IMG/VR virus record: IMGVR_UViG_3300032287_001211
Coordinates: 1-32,254 of that record
DNA length: 32,254 nucleotides
Direction: 5' to 3' (one strand)
DNA from: a virus
This document shows, one piece after another, positions 1-7,745 of this stretch (positions are counted from its first letter, which is position 1; each line of letters starts with the position of its first letter). The position numbers and the translations under genes were made by a program. Under the pieces are notes generated by a model, which ran no database searches, was not told the DNA's origin, and saw nothing but the letters and a program-made list of their open reading frames with translations.

Positions 1-123
1 GTTTCTTCTGTTAATTATTCAATCAAACATTTTGACGGTTTAATTAAACAAGCGTTAAACGCAACTACACCGTCTTTGCAAGTTGCTTCGCCTGTTGCTT
101 TGACTAGTGCTAACATCATTGCA
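1..123. repeat. Terminal direct repeat, left copy (circular overlap)
   Basis: These 123 bases are identical to 32132-32254. The capsid reading frame runs through the join without interruption. This is what an assembler leaves when it closes a circular or circularly permuted molecule, so the unit length is 32,131 bp. A real physical terminal repeat is possible, but one lying inside the capsid gene would be unusual. Confidence 0.95.
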
Positions 124-549
124 AAAATGGAATTGGCTAAAAACTTAATGCCAAAAGCATTATTAGCAAGCGCAGACCGTTACAAAAAATTAAAGTTTAT
201 CATGTCTGTTGAAGACGCGCAAAAATATGAAGAAGCGTTGACGTCAACTTCATTTAAAAACAATGATACTACCGAAGCGGGTATCAATAAATACAAAGGT
301 TACACGGTTGAAGTAACAGCGGGTTTACCTGAAAATACTTTTTATTTCTGTGAAGCTACTTCGCAAATAACATCAAATATTCAATTAGCGGTTACGTCTT
401 TGGATAACCTTTCATTTATTATTGATCGTTACGTTACATTTGCACAACTTTGGTTTTACAAAGCGGTTGCAAAAATGGGAGTTGGAATTGCAAAACCAAG
501 CGAGTTTGTAATTTATACTACAAAAACACTTGCGAATTTCAACGCATAA
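1..549 (+). CDS. Major capsid protein, C-terminal part (continues from 31694-32254)
   Basis: This is the 3' part of the capsid gene, open from base 1 and ending in TAA at 549. There is an ATG at 76, but it is not the real start: the frame is open upstream and continues the frame of the gene starting at 31694. Joined across the circle, the product is 328 residues, a usual size for an HK97-fold capsid protein. Its position directly after a ClpP-like protease and before sheath and tube genes supports the call. A hairpin terminator follows the stop. The fold is inferred from context and length; I did not recognise a specific family signature. Confidence 0.85.
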   Translation, partial: VSSVNYSIKHFDGLIKQALNATTPSLQVASPVALTSANIIAKMELAKNLMPKALLASADRYKKLKFIMSVEDAQKYEEALTSTSFKNNDTTEAGINKYKGYTVEVTAGLPENTFYFCEATSQITSNIQLAVTSLDNLSFIIDRYVTFAQLWFYKAVAKMGVGIAKPSEFVIYTTKTLANFNA

Positions 550-571
550 TTTGAAAAAAAACTTTTAAGAT

Positions 572-597
572 AACCGCCTTTAATTAGGCGGTTTTTC
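572..597 (+). terminator. Rho-independent terminator after the capsid gene
   Basis: A perfect 7-bp stem AACCGCC / GGCGGTT with an 8-base loop runs into TTTCTT. It lies between the capsid stop (549) and the sheath start (632) and probably separates head from tail transcription, or sets the high capsid output relative to the tail genes. Confidence 0.85.
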
Positions 598-631
598 TTA
601 ATTATTTCACAAACATAAACCAACAAAAAAA

Positions 632-2155
632 ATGGCATTAAATAACATTAGTTTTGTAAAAGGTAAGGGCGGACTAGGGCGACCATTGGCGGGCAAAGAT
701 TACATTAGTGGACTTTTGTTTTATACCAACACGTTACCGAGTGGCTTTTCAACTACAAACAGAATAAAACAAATTTTTTCGGTTGCCGACGCCGTAGCAT
801 TGGGAATTGGTAAAAATTACGCAGACGAAACGCAAGCGCAGGGGGTTTACACAATTTCAGGAATTGGAGCGACAGGCGACAGCATAACAATTAATTTTGC
901 AGAACCAAACAAAACGGTTGTTTTAGGTAGTTATGTAAAAACAGCAACCGACACAACACCGTTATTGGTTGCGACTGGGGTTGTTAACGCAATTAACGCA
1001 GGAAGTTACTTACATGGTTATGTAGCTACTATCGGAGCAAGTGGAGCGTTTACAGTAAAAGTAAGAAAAGGACTTGGAATTTACGCAAATACCGCAGGGC
1101 TTTTAACGGCTACAATTGCAGGAACTATCGCGGGAAGCGTTACAACGCCATTTTCTGGCGGTATTGCTTCATTACAAGCAACTTGGTATTATCATATTTC
1201 GGAATTTTTTAGAATTTCGCCAAAGGGTTTTCTTTGGTTAAACTTTCAAGCAATACCAGCAAGTTACACATATACTGAAATACAATCTTTTCAAGAATTT
1301 ACAAATGGCGCAATGCGTCAACTTGGGGTTTTTGTAGATAGTAAAGCATTAGCAGTTTCAGACACAACAGCAGTTCAGGCGGTTTGCAATACATTAGACA
1401 ATAACAAAATGCCGTTATCAGTCATTTACGCTGGTGACATTAAAGCAGTTGCAAACGTTTCAACATTAACAGACTTAGCAACGTTTTCAAATAACAAAGT
1501 TTCTGTTGTTATAGGTCAAGACGGCGCAGGAGTTGGACACGGAATTTTTCACGCAACGGGCAAATCGGTTACAACTTTGGGCGCAACGCTTGGGGCGGTT
1601 TCTTTGTCTTCAGTTAGTGAGAACATTGGTTGGGTTGGTAAATTTGATATGTCAAATGGGATTGAATTAGATAGTATTGCGTTTGCAAATGGAGTTAATT
1701 TCAACGACGGATCAGTTTCAACAACATTGTTAGACGCTATCGATTTAAAACGTTACGTATTTTTAAGAAAATTCCCAAACAAATCTGGTTCTTTTCATAA
1801 CGATAGTCACACGGCAATTGTTCAATCTAGCGATTATGCATACATTGAAAACAATAGAGTAATTGACAAAGCAATTAGAGGGGTTGACGAAGCGTTGACA
1901 CCGTCTTTAAATAGCCCGTTATTATTAAACGCAAACGGAACGTTAGCAAATAGCACCGTTTCATTTTTAACAGGTCAGGCGTCTGTAATTACAGACAACA
2001 TGGTAAGAAGCGAAGAAGCGTCGGCAATTGGAGTAACAATTGACCCAAACCAAAACGTAGCGAGTACGTCAAAAGTAGTTGTAGCAATCAATATTGTACC
2101 AATAGGAGTTGCGCGCAACATAGTTGTTAACATCGGATTTAAAACATCATTATAA
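632..2155 (+). CDS. Contractile tail sheath protein (DUF2586-like)
   Basis: The 507-residue protein is likely the subunit of the contractile tail sheath. Its N-terminus (MALNNISFVKGKGGLGRP) and the short domain around residues 10-60 resemble DUF2586 sheath proteins of Bacteroidetes myoviruses. The middle (about residues 90-170) is rich in Gly, Ala, Thr and Val and looks like an outer beta domain. The C-terminal part ends in beta-like strands (NIVVNIGFKTSL), as expected for the strand-exchange arm of a sheath. The next gene starts 2 bases after the stop and encodes the likely tube protein, the canonical sheath-tube pair. Because the sheath is present the virion should be a myovirus. Confidence 0.8.
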   Translation: MALNNISFVKGKGGLGRPLAGKDYISGLLFYTNTLPSGFSTTNRIKQIFSVADAVALGIGKNYADETQAQGVYTISGIGATGDSITINFAEPNKTVVLGSYVKTATDTTPLLVATGVVNAINAGSYLHGYVATIGASGAFTVKVRKGLGIYANTAGLLTATIAGTIAGSVTTPFSGGIASLQATWYYHISEFFRISPKGFLWLNFQAIPASYTYTEIQSFQEFTNGAMRQLGVFVDSKALAVSDTTAVQAVCNTLDNNKMPLSVIYAGDIKAVANVSTLTDLATFSNNKVSVVIGQDGAGVGHGIFHATGKSVTTLGATLGAVSLSSVSENIGWVGKFDMSNGIELDSIAFANGVNFNDGSVSTTLLDAIDLKRYVFLRKFPNKSGSFHNDSHTAIVQSSDYAYIENNRVIDKAIRGVDEALTPSLNSPLLLNANGTLANSTVSFLTGQASVITDNMVRSEEASAIGVTIDPNQNVASTSKVVVAINIVPIGVARNIVVNIGFKTSL

Positions 2156-2157
2156 TT

Positions 2158-2577
2158 ATGGCAACACCATTAATAAACGGCATCAATTACAGTTGGGCTA
2201 ACGTTAAAGTGATTTTATTCGGGGTTCCTGTTGTGGGAATTACAAAAATCGAATACAAAATCAAACAAAAAAAGGAAAACCAATACGGGGCAGGTTACGA
2301 ACCAATTTCGAGAGGTTACGGGAACAAAGAATACGAGGGAAGCATTGAAATTTATTCGGACGAATTGAAACGAATTATTGCAAGCGCACCAAATAACGAT
2401 CTTATGCAAATACCGCCGTTTAAAATTCATGTACTTTTTGAAAGTGGCGCGGGGGTTTTAGTAACCGAAGACGTTTTAAGTATGTGCGAATTTACGGAAG
2501 AAGGTTTGAGCGCATCGCAGGGCGATACAAAACTTTTAGTATCTTTGCCGTTAGTTATCGGACAAATACAACGATAA
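2158..2577 (+). CDS. Tail tube protein
   Basis: The 139-residue product is rich in predicted beta strands and lies right after the sheath, where contractile phages encode the tube. The core has a pattern seen in tube proteins of this kind: a central stretch 'YGNKEYEGSIEIYSDEL' (about residues 55-71), then a helix and a long hydrophobic strand pair near the C-terminus. It would form hexameric rings stacked inside the sheath around the tape measure. The call rests mainly on position, size and beta character. A hairpin follows the stop, so tube and sheath may be made at a different level from the genes downstream. Confidence 0.78.
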   Translation: MATPLINGINYSWANVKVILFGVPVVGITKIEYKIKQKKENQYGAGYEPISRGYGNKEYEGSIEIYSDELKRIIASAPNNDLMQIPPFKIHVLFESGAGVLVTEDVLSMCEFTEEGLSASQGDTKLLVSLPLVIGQIQR

Positions 2578-2593
2578 ATTAAAAAAAACAATA

Positions 2594-2617
2594 AAACCCG
2601 TCAATTTTGGCGGGTTT
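2594..2617 (+). terminator. Hairpin after the tube gene, possible weak terminator
   Basis: Stem AAACCCG / CGGGTTT, extendable inward by a T-G and a C-G pair. The run after it (TTTATATTC) is poor in T, so it may terminate only partly, which would lower expression of the chaperone and tape measure genes relative to sheath and tube. Confidence 0.6.
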
Positions 2618-2640
2618 ATATTCACTAAATTATTAAAATT

Positions 2641-2955
2641 ATGGAAGCACAAAAAAAAGCGGACGCGTTAAGTATTAAACTTAATTGCAAAGTATTGCCA
2701 ATTATTTTTCACGACGAAGAAACGGGCGAAGACATTATCGGATTTATAAAGGAACCGTCAAGAATGGTAAAACTTAGGGTAATGGATAAGGCAATGACCG
2801 CACCCGTTACGGCATCGGCGGAATTATTCGACAGTATTTTTATTGAAGATGAAAGCGACAAACGTTTTTTATCAGAAGACAAATACTATTTAGGGGCTAC
2901 AATGGAAGCATTTGCAACAGTTGAATTGGCGGTAAATACTTTTAAAAAAAAATAG
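2641..2955 (+). CDS. Tail assembly chaperone, short form (G-like)
   Basis: This 104-residue acidic protein sits between the tube and tape measure genes, the standard place of the tail assembly chaperone (lambda G/GT, P2 E/E', Mu gp41/42 arrangements). It ends in Phe-Lys-Lys-Lys at a run of nine A residues followed at once by TAG. The -1 frame beyond the stop is open for 57 more codons, so most ribosomes would make this short form and a minority the extended form. The protein is not expected in the virion. The function is inferred from position and from the frameshift arrangement, not from sequence similarity. Confidence 0.78.
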   Translation: MEAQKKADALSIKLNCKVLPIIFHDEETGEDIIGFIKEPSRMVKLRVMDKAMTAPVTASAELFDSIFIEDESDKRFLSEDKYYLGATMEAFATVELAVNTFKKK

Positions 2956-3125
2956 AAGACCATACAATTAGCGAACAAAGTAGCGAAGAAACGAAAATGA
3001 TTGCGTTACTTCGCTACTTTTCGCATTTTACGTTAGACGTTGAAAGCATGACGGACGACGAATTGGCTAAAAATTGGGGACAATTACAATTTGCATTAAA
3101 GCAAACAGGACAATATAATAATTAA
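2641..3125 (+). CDS. Tail assembly chaperone, -1 frameshift product (GT-like)
   Basis: If the ribosome slips back one base on the A9 run (2944-2952), translation continues from codon ATA at 2952 to TAA at 3123-3125 and adds 57 residues, giving about 161 in total. The extension is a well-formed acidic and aromatic sequence containing 'IALLRYFSHF', 'MTDDELAKNW' and 'LQFALKQTGQ', and it ends 3 bases before the tape measure start. An independent ATG exists in this frame at 2997, so a separate small protein of 43 residues cannot be excluded. Slippage of RNA polymerase on nine A residues is an alternative route to the same fusion. Confidence 0.7.
2944..2952 (+). promoter_or_regulatory. Slippery A9 run for -1 frameshifting
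   Basis: Nine consecutive A follow TTT and precede the TAG stop, so the slip site contains both TTT AAA A and A AAA AAA heptamers. The zero frame stops immediately and the -1 frame stays open for 57 codons. I saw no strong hairpin directly downstream, so the run itself is the main signal. Confidence 0.7.
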
Positions 3126-3128
3126 ACA

Positions 3129-4751
3129 ATGGATAATCAAATAAGGTATACGGTAACCGCAAACGACATGCTTTCAAGTAAGTTGCAAGGCATGAACCAA
3201 AACGCGGGAGTACTTAATTCGACAATGGGCGGACTTTCAAAAATCATGGGAACCCTAGGGGTTGGGTTTGCGGTTTTTAAAGGTTTGGAATTTGTAAAAG
3301 GCGGTTTAGAAAAAGTACACGAATTGCACCAAGCGACAGCACAAGTTCAAGCGGTTTTGACGTCAACAAATCAAATGGCGGGTTTGTCAATGAAGCAATT
3401 GGAAGAAAGTGCAAAATCCTTAGCGTCAAACAGTAAGTTTGGACGCGCGGACATTTTCGGCATGCAATCACTTTTATTGACGTTTACTTCTGTAAAAGAT
3501 AAAATTTTTAATGAAGCGCAACCCGCAATCATGGATTTGGCAACTAGAATGGGCGGAGACTTAAAGGGAGCGTCAATACAAGTCGGAAAAGCATTGAACG
3601 ACCCAATACAAGGTATGACAGCGTTACGACGTGTGGGGGTTTCTTTTAGTGAAAGCCAAAAAGAAACTATAAAACGCATGCAGGAAACGGGGAACCTTGC
3701 GGGCGCACAAAAAATAATATTAAACGAATTAGCAGTCGAATTTGGCGGATCAGCAAAATCAGCGTTCGACGCCGACCCTATGGCGAAATTTAATAAAATG
3801 ATGGGATCATTAAAGCTAACATTTGGAGAAATTGCCGAAAGTGCATTGGTTAGTTTAATGCCAATTTTTGAAGCAATTGGAAGCGTTTTAAAAAATACAG
3901 GAAAAGCAATTCAAAGCGTAACGGAATATTTTAAACAACACGCAGTCGTTGCCGAAGTAGTAAAAGTATTTTTAGTTTCTGTTGTTGGGATTTTATTAGT
4001 TTACAACGCACAACAAAAATTGTCCGCAATGTATACAGCATTTACAACGACGTCTTTTATAGCGCAAACGTTCGCAATGGGAGCAATGACCGCAGGAATG
4101 GCGGGAGCGTCGGCGGGCGGTATGGTACTGGCTGGAGTTATGGCATTAATTAACGCGGTTAACCCGTTTGTTTGGATTGTTATTGCAATTGGCGCAGTTA
4201 TTACAGCGGTTTATGAATGTTACCAACGATTTGAAGTTTTTAGGGGCGTAATTTTTGCAGTTGGTAACGTTATTAAAACGTACGTATCAATTTGGGGCGA
4301 CATGTTTTCGGGCTTAGGTCAAATTTTAAAGGGGGTTTTTACATTAGACTTAGAAACGGTAAAGGCTGGTTTAAACAAAGTCACAGAAACGATAAAAGGA
4401 TCCGCAATGCGTTTGGCAAAATCGGCAAAAGACGGTTACACGGCTGGCGTTGGGGACTATGCAAAAGACCAAGCAAAAGAAAAAGACAGCAAAAGCAAAA
4501 AAGGGCTTGGATCAGTTAAGCCAATGACAAGTGACGTAGGAGCAGGAGCAGGAGCAGGAAAAGAAAAAAAGGGAACGGCTGGCGTTTCTGGAAGTAAAGT
4601 TGTCACGGTAAACGTTACAATTGGCAATCTTATAAATGATTTTAGAATACAGACGACAAACATACAGGAAAGCACAACGGCAATAAAAGATAAAGTATTG
4701 CAGGCATTAACAAGCGCGGTAAATGATAGCCAAATAACCGCAGGAAATTAA
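3129..4751 (+). CDS. Tape measure protein
   Basis: The 540-residue protein fixes tail length and travels through the tube at infection. Residues about 70-215 carry the conserved tape-measure block: 'FGRADIFGMQSLLLTF', then 'GKALNDPIQGMTALRRVGV' (about 153-171) and 'AGAQKIILNEL'. Hydrophobic membrane-like segments lie at about 274-292 and 333-362. The C-terminal part is low in complexity, rich in Lys, Gly and Ala (about 445-495), and ends in a beta-like segment. It follows the frameshifted chaperone by 3 bases. It is short for a tape measure; at the usual rule of about 0.15 nm per residue the tail would be roughly 80 nm. Confidence 0.92.
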   Translation: MDNQIRYTVTANDMLSSKLQGMNQNAGVLNSTMGGLSKIMGTLGVGFAVFKGLEFVKGGLEKVHELHQATAQVQAVLTSTNQMAGLSMKQLEESAKSLASNSKFGRADIFGMQSLLLTFTSVKDKIFNEAQPAIMDLATRMGGDLKGASIQVGKALNDPIQGMTALRRVGVSFSESQKETIKRMQETGNLAGAQKIILNELAVEFGGSAKSAFDADPMAKFNKMMGSLKLTFGEIAESALVSLMPIFEAIGSVLKNTGKAIQSVTEYFKQHAVVAEVVKVFLVSVVGILLVYNAQQKLSAMYTAFTTTSFIAQTFAMGAMTAGMAGASAGGMVLAGVMALINAVNPFVWIVIAIGAVITAVYECYQRFEVFRGVIFAVGNVIKTYVSIWGDMFSGLGQILKGVFTLDLETVKAGLNKVTETIKGSAMRLAKSAKDGYTAGVGDYAKDQAKEKDSKSKKGLGSVKPMTSDVGAGAGAGKEKKGTAGVSGSKVVTVNVTIGNLINDFRIQTTNIQESTTAIKDKVLQALTSAVNDSQITAGN

Positions 4752-4755
4752 ATAT

Positions 4756-5409
4756 ATGGAAAATTTTAGAGTACCCAGCAAATTAGAAAACCCGTTAATT
4801 TTAAATACTATTGTAACGTCCGCAGTCGTTGGACTTGCGGATTTCGCGGGACTAAATAATATTAAAATAATGGACGCGCAAAATTCGCCTTATATTAAAG
4901 ATAAGGTTCAGGAAAATTTTGTAAGTGGTGACATACCAGTACAAAAATTTACTTCAAAACTTGGTACGGTTGTATATTCAAATGTAATTTTTAACGCTGG
5001 CGTAATTTTAAACCAAAGCGGTGAAGTTACGGACAGTTGGGAAGATTTTAGAATTGACGACGTTTTGTTGACAGTTTCGCAAAGTAAAAAAATAATCACA
5101 ACAGAAATACAGGGACGCGACGGAACCGTAAAAGAATATATCGGCTTAGATGATTTTCAAATACAAATAACAGGTCGTTTAAATGGGACTTACAATGTAA
5201 ACCCAAAGGAATTAACAAGACAATTAAAAATAATTTTGTCAGCGGGACAACCGCTAGAAATTACTTCATGGTATTTGCAAAATTTAGATATTACCGACAT
5301 TGTTGTTAAAGATTATAATTTCGGACAGACTGAGGGCGAATATTCAACACAATATTTTACAATTAACGCGCTTTCAGACAAAAGATTTGAAGCGAAAATA
5401 ATATCATAA
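4756..5409 (+). CDS. Tail/baseplate protein, DUF6046-like
   Basis: A 217-residue protein between the tape measure and the baseplate hub, the slot filled by Mu gp43 (N) or LysM-type adaptor proteins in other myoviruses. It resembles DUF6046 proteins of Bacteroidetes phages: a central segment 'VLLTVSQSKKIITTEIQGRD' (about residues 96-115), then 'IGLDDFQIQITGRLNG', 'KEL.RQLK..LSAGQPLEI' and a beta-rich end. It probably links tube, tape measure and hub. Its TAA shares one base with the ATG of the hub gene, suggesting translational coupling. The domain assignment is from memory; the role is inferred. Confidence 0.6.
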   Translation: MENFRVPSKLENPLILNTIVTSAVVGLADFAGLNNIKIMDAQNSPYIKDKVQENFVSGDIPVQKFTSKLGTVVYSNVIFNAGVILNQSGEVTDSWEDFRIDDVLLTVSQSKKIITTEIQGRDGTVKEYIGLDDFQIQITGRLNGTYNVNPKELTRQLKIILSAGQPLEITSWYLQNLDITDIVVKDYNFGQTEGEYSTQYFTINALSDKRFEAKIIS

Positions 5410-6614
5410 TGTTAAAACCCGTCACACATATAACAATTACACAAAGAACGGATTTCACAAATTCCGATAGTATAATAACAAAACGATCAAAGGTTTTTTT
5501 CTTTGATTTTTGCAATAGTTTTGAAATACAAAACGGCTGGGAAAATATGACAACAGGCGGAAAAGTAATTTTTCCGAAAAACATGTCGGTTGTGGATTTA
5601 CAAACAAAAAACGTAATTTCATTTTTTGGTAAAAATAAAAACATTGCAGGATTTAACGGCGCGCCAATTTTAATGCGTGGCGATAAAATAAAAATTGAAG
5701 CGTTTTATATTTATTGGGACGACAATTTGAATGAAAAGCAAACAGAAAAACGCGTAATATTTGAGGGTTACATAACTAAAATAAACGCCAAAATTCCTGT
5801 TGAAATTGAAATTGAAGACAGCATGTTTTTATTAAAACAATTACCAATGACAAACGGCGCTTATGGTTCTGGCGTAAGTTTAGAAGACGTATTGACAAAA
5901 GCATTAATAGGCACAGGATTAACGGTTAATCAATTAGCGTCAACGAAATTGACGTGGGACAATTCATTGTTAATAATAGATAACATGACGGTTGCGCAGT
6001 TTTTGGAAAAATTAAGAAAAGACGCGTTTATGCATTGTTATTTTAAAGGTACTGAATTGCGCGTCGGATCTATTGTTTACATTGAAGCAGAAGCAAAAAC
6101 AAAAACTTTTGAATTTCAGGAAAATATAATTTCGTCCGATCTAAATTTTACAAGAAAAGACGATATTGTTTTGTCGGCGGTTGCTTCAAATCATATTGAA
6201 GAATTAACAGGCAAAACAACAAAAGACGGTCACGCAAAGACTAAAAATTCACGAATTGAAGTTTTAGTCTGGTTTGATCGTTCGGGTAAATTTCAAAGCA
6301 AAGAAGTAAAAAAAGGAGACAAAGCCGACGCAAACGTCGACGGCGAACGAAAAACATTTCATTTTTTGGAAGCAAAAACAACGGGCGATTTAATAGCCTT
6401 AGCAAAAACAAGTTTGGAAAAATATTATTATTCAGGATTTAAAGGAAGTTTCACAACCTTTGGAACCCCTAGCGTTGAATTTGGAGACAATGCACAAATA
6501 ATAAACAAACTTTTACCAGAACAAAACGGAACCTATAAAATAAAAGCCGTTGACGTTTCGAGCGGGGTGAATGGATTTCGTCAAAAAATTGAATTAGACT
6601 ATAAAATAAAATAA
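5409..6614 (+). CDS. Baseplate hub protein (gpD / Mu gp44-like)
   Basis: A 401-residue protein with the size and location of the baseplate hub that forms the trimer on which the spike sits. The beta-rich N-terminal half is followed by 'TNGAYGSGVSLEDVLTKAL' and 'NMTVAQFLEKLRKDA' (about 150-205), a helix-strand arrangement usual in gpD/gp27-like hubs. The last 100 residues contain 'GDLIALAKTSLEKYYYSGF', similar to the region before the final barrel of such hubs. The start overlaps the previous stop by one base (TAATG), and the spike gene begins two bases after its stop. The order tape measure, adaptor, hub, spike matches Mu. Confidence 0.75.
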   Translation: MLKPVTHITITQRTDFTNSDSIITKRSKVFFFDFCNSFEIQNGWENMTTGGKVIFPKNMSVVDLQTKNVISFFGKNKNIAGFNGAPILMRGDKIKIEAFYIYWDDNLNEKQTEKRVIFEGYITKINAKIPVEIEIEDSMFLLKQLPMTNGAYGSGVSLEDVLTKALIGTGLTVNQLASTKLTWDNSLLIIDNMTVAQFLEKLRKDAFMHCYFKGTELRVGSIVYIEAEAKTKTFEFQENIISSDLNFTRKDDIVLSAVASNHIEELTGKTTKDGHAKTKNSRIEVLVWFDRSGKFQSKEVKKGDKADANVDGERKTFHFLEAKTTGDLIALAKTSLEKYYYSGFKGSFTTFGTPSVEFGDNAQIINKLLPEQNGTYKIKAVDVSSGVNGFRQKIELDYKIK

Positions 6615-6615
6615 A

Positions 6616-7134
6616 ATGGCGGATTTAACAAGAACAATTCAGGAATTAGCGGGAACGAGAAATCAAGACGAAGTCAAATTGTATCAATGCAACGTCAATT
6701 CAGTCGATTTAAGCAAACGAACGGCAAATGTAACAACTATCACAGGAACGGCAAATTTAACCTTTGACGCGTTACTTACGGCGGGAATTTCGGACGGTTT
6801 GGTAATTACGCCAGAAATAGATAGTATGGTTTATATTTTAATGTCAAAATATACGTTACCTTTTATCGTTACATTTTCAGATATTATGCAATTTGATATT
6901 ATGGGTGGTGAATTTGGGGGACTTGTTAAGGTTGTGGAACTTACGCAAAAATTAAACAATTTAGAAAATAAAGTCAACGAAATAATTACTACCTTTGGAA
7001 CACATACGCACGCAGTTACAGCCGTTGGGGTTCCAACGTTGCCGACATCGACGCCAATTTCGGGAATTTTAACGATTTCACAGCGAGCAGAAATAGAAAA
7101 TATAAACGTTAAGCACGGTAAAAATGGCAATTAG
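6616..7134 (+). CDS. Baseplate spike protein (gpV / Mu gp45-like)
   Basis: The 172-residue protein probably forms the membrane-puncturing trimeric spike. Residues about 20-90 read as an OB-like beta barrel. They are followed by a short heptad-like linker (about 107-126) and the motif 'GTHTHAVTAVGVPTLP' at about 128-143. A His-x-His near the C-terminal end is typical of spike tips that coordinate iron (P2 gpV, phi92 gp138), although here further residues follow it. It lies between hub and gp25-like genes and overlaps the next gene by 11 bases. Confidence 0.78.
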   Translation: MADLTRTIQELAGTRNQDEVKLYQCNVNSVDLSKRTANVTTITGTANLTFDALLTAGISDGLVITPEIDSMVYILMSKYTLPFIVTFSDIMQFDIMGGEFGGLVKVVELTQKLNNLENKVNEIITTFGTHTHAVTAVGVPTLPTSTPISGILTISQRAEIENINVKHGKNGN

Positions 7135-7432
7135 ATACGATTTTGGACTAGATAACGACGGCGATTTGCTTTTTGCAAACGGCGATATTGCAATTGTTGA
7201 AAGCGACCAACAACATGTTATTGATACATGCAACGCATTTGTTGGCTGGTGGAAAGAATTTCCGTTGGACGGGGTCGGAATTGGTAATTTTTCAAAGTCG
7301 GCGGGCGGATCGCAACAGCTGGCAAGAAAAGTAAAAATTGAACTAGAAAAAGACGGATACAAGGTTGACAACCCTATTATTGAATTTGGATCGGACGGTA
7401 AACTTAATTTGTACCCAAATGCAAGCATTTAA
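7124..7432 (+). CDS. Baseplate wedge protein (gp25/gpW, Mu gp46-like)
   Basis: A 102-residue protein of the gp25-like wedge family. It opens with 'IRYDFGLDNDGDLLFANGDI', close to the Mu gp46 pattern in which a short Asp-rich strand pair precedes 'QHVIDTCNAFVGWWKEFPLDGVGI'. The second half, 'KIELEKDGYKVDNPIIEF', matches the helix-strand end of gp25-like proteins. These wedges join the hub to the J-like arms. In Mu the J and I genes follow directly; here they lie about 20 kb further on, so the baseplate genes are split between two clusters. Confidence 0.75.
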   Translation: MAIRYDFGLDNDGDLLFANGDIAIVESDQQHVIDTCNAFVGWWKEFPLDGVGIGNFSKSAGGSQQLARKVKIELEKDGYKVDNPIIEFGSDGKLNLYPNASI

Positions 7433-7742
7433 AGAATTTCAACAGGGTTGCACTCTTTTTGACGTTGTATTGGAGTTGTATTTAAGTTTAAATTTATTAC
7501 CAAAATTAATAATTGACAACGATATAAAAGATTTAAACGCGATCACAACAACGGGTCAAGTTTTTAAATACGATACGGAATTAATTTCAAACGAAATAAT
7601 GTCGGAAGAAATAAAAAGAAAAAATTATCAATTTTGCACGGCGGAATTAAAAATATTTAATCGCGCAATTGTAGGTGATTATTTATTGATCGAAAGTCAG
7701 GAAGTTTTAAAAGACGAGGCAAATAATTTATTTATATATTAA
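7419..7742 (+). CDS. Small baseplate protein, possibly tail protein X / LysM-like
   Basis: The frame is open upstream to a TTG at 7365, but I take ATG at 7419 (14-base overlap with the wedge gene), giving 107 residues beginning MQAFKEFQQG. The opening 'QQGCTLFDVVLELYLSLNLL' followed by 'LIIDNDI' and 'TTTGQVFKYD' has the order and spacing of P2 gpX, a small LysM-like tail protein ('QGDTLDAI...YYG', then 'NPGL', then a Gly-rich turn). The similarity is a pattern match only. If right, it would bind peptidoglycan or hold the hub to the tube. The large fibre gene starts 3 bases after its stop. Confidence 0.5.
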   Translation: MQAFKEFQQGCTLFDVVLELYLSLNLLPKLIIDNDIKDLNAITTTGQVFKYDTELISNEIMSEEIKRKNYQFCTAELKIFNRAIVGDYLLIESQEVLKDEANNLFIY

Positions 7743-7745
7743 AAA

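Noticed and set aside
76-549. Separate gene starting at ATG 76
   Set aside because: The frame is open from base 1 and joins the frame from 31694 across the circle; it is the end of the capsid gene.
4292-4519. Overlapping + strand frame inside the tape measure gene
   Set aside because: It is an alternate frame of a clear gene with a very basic, low-information product and no leader.
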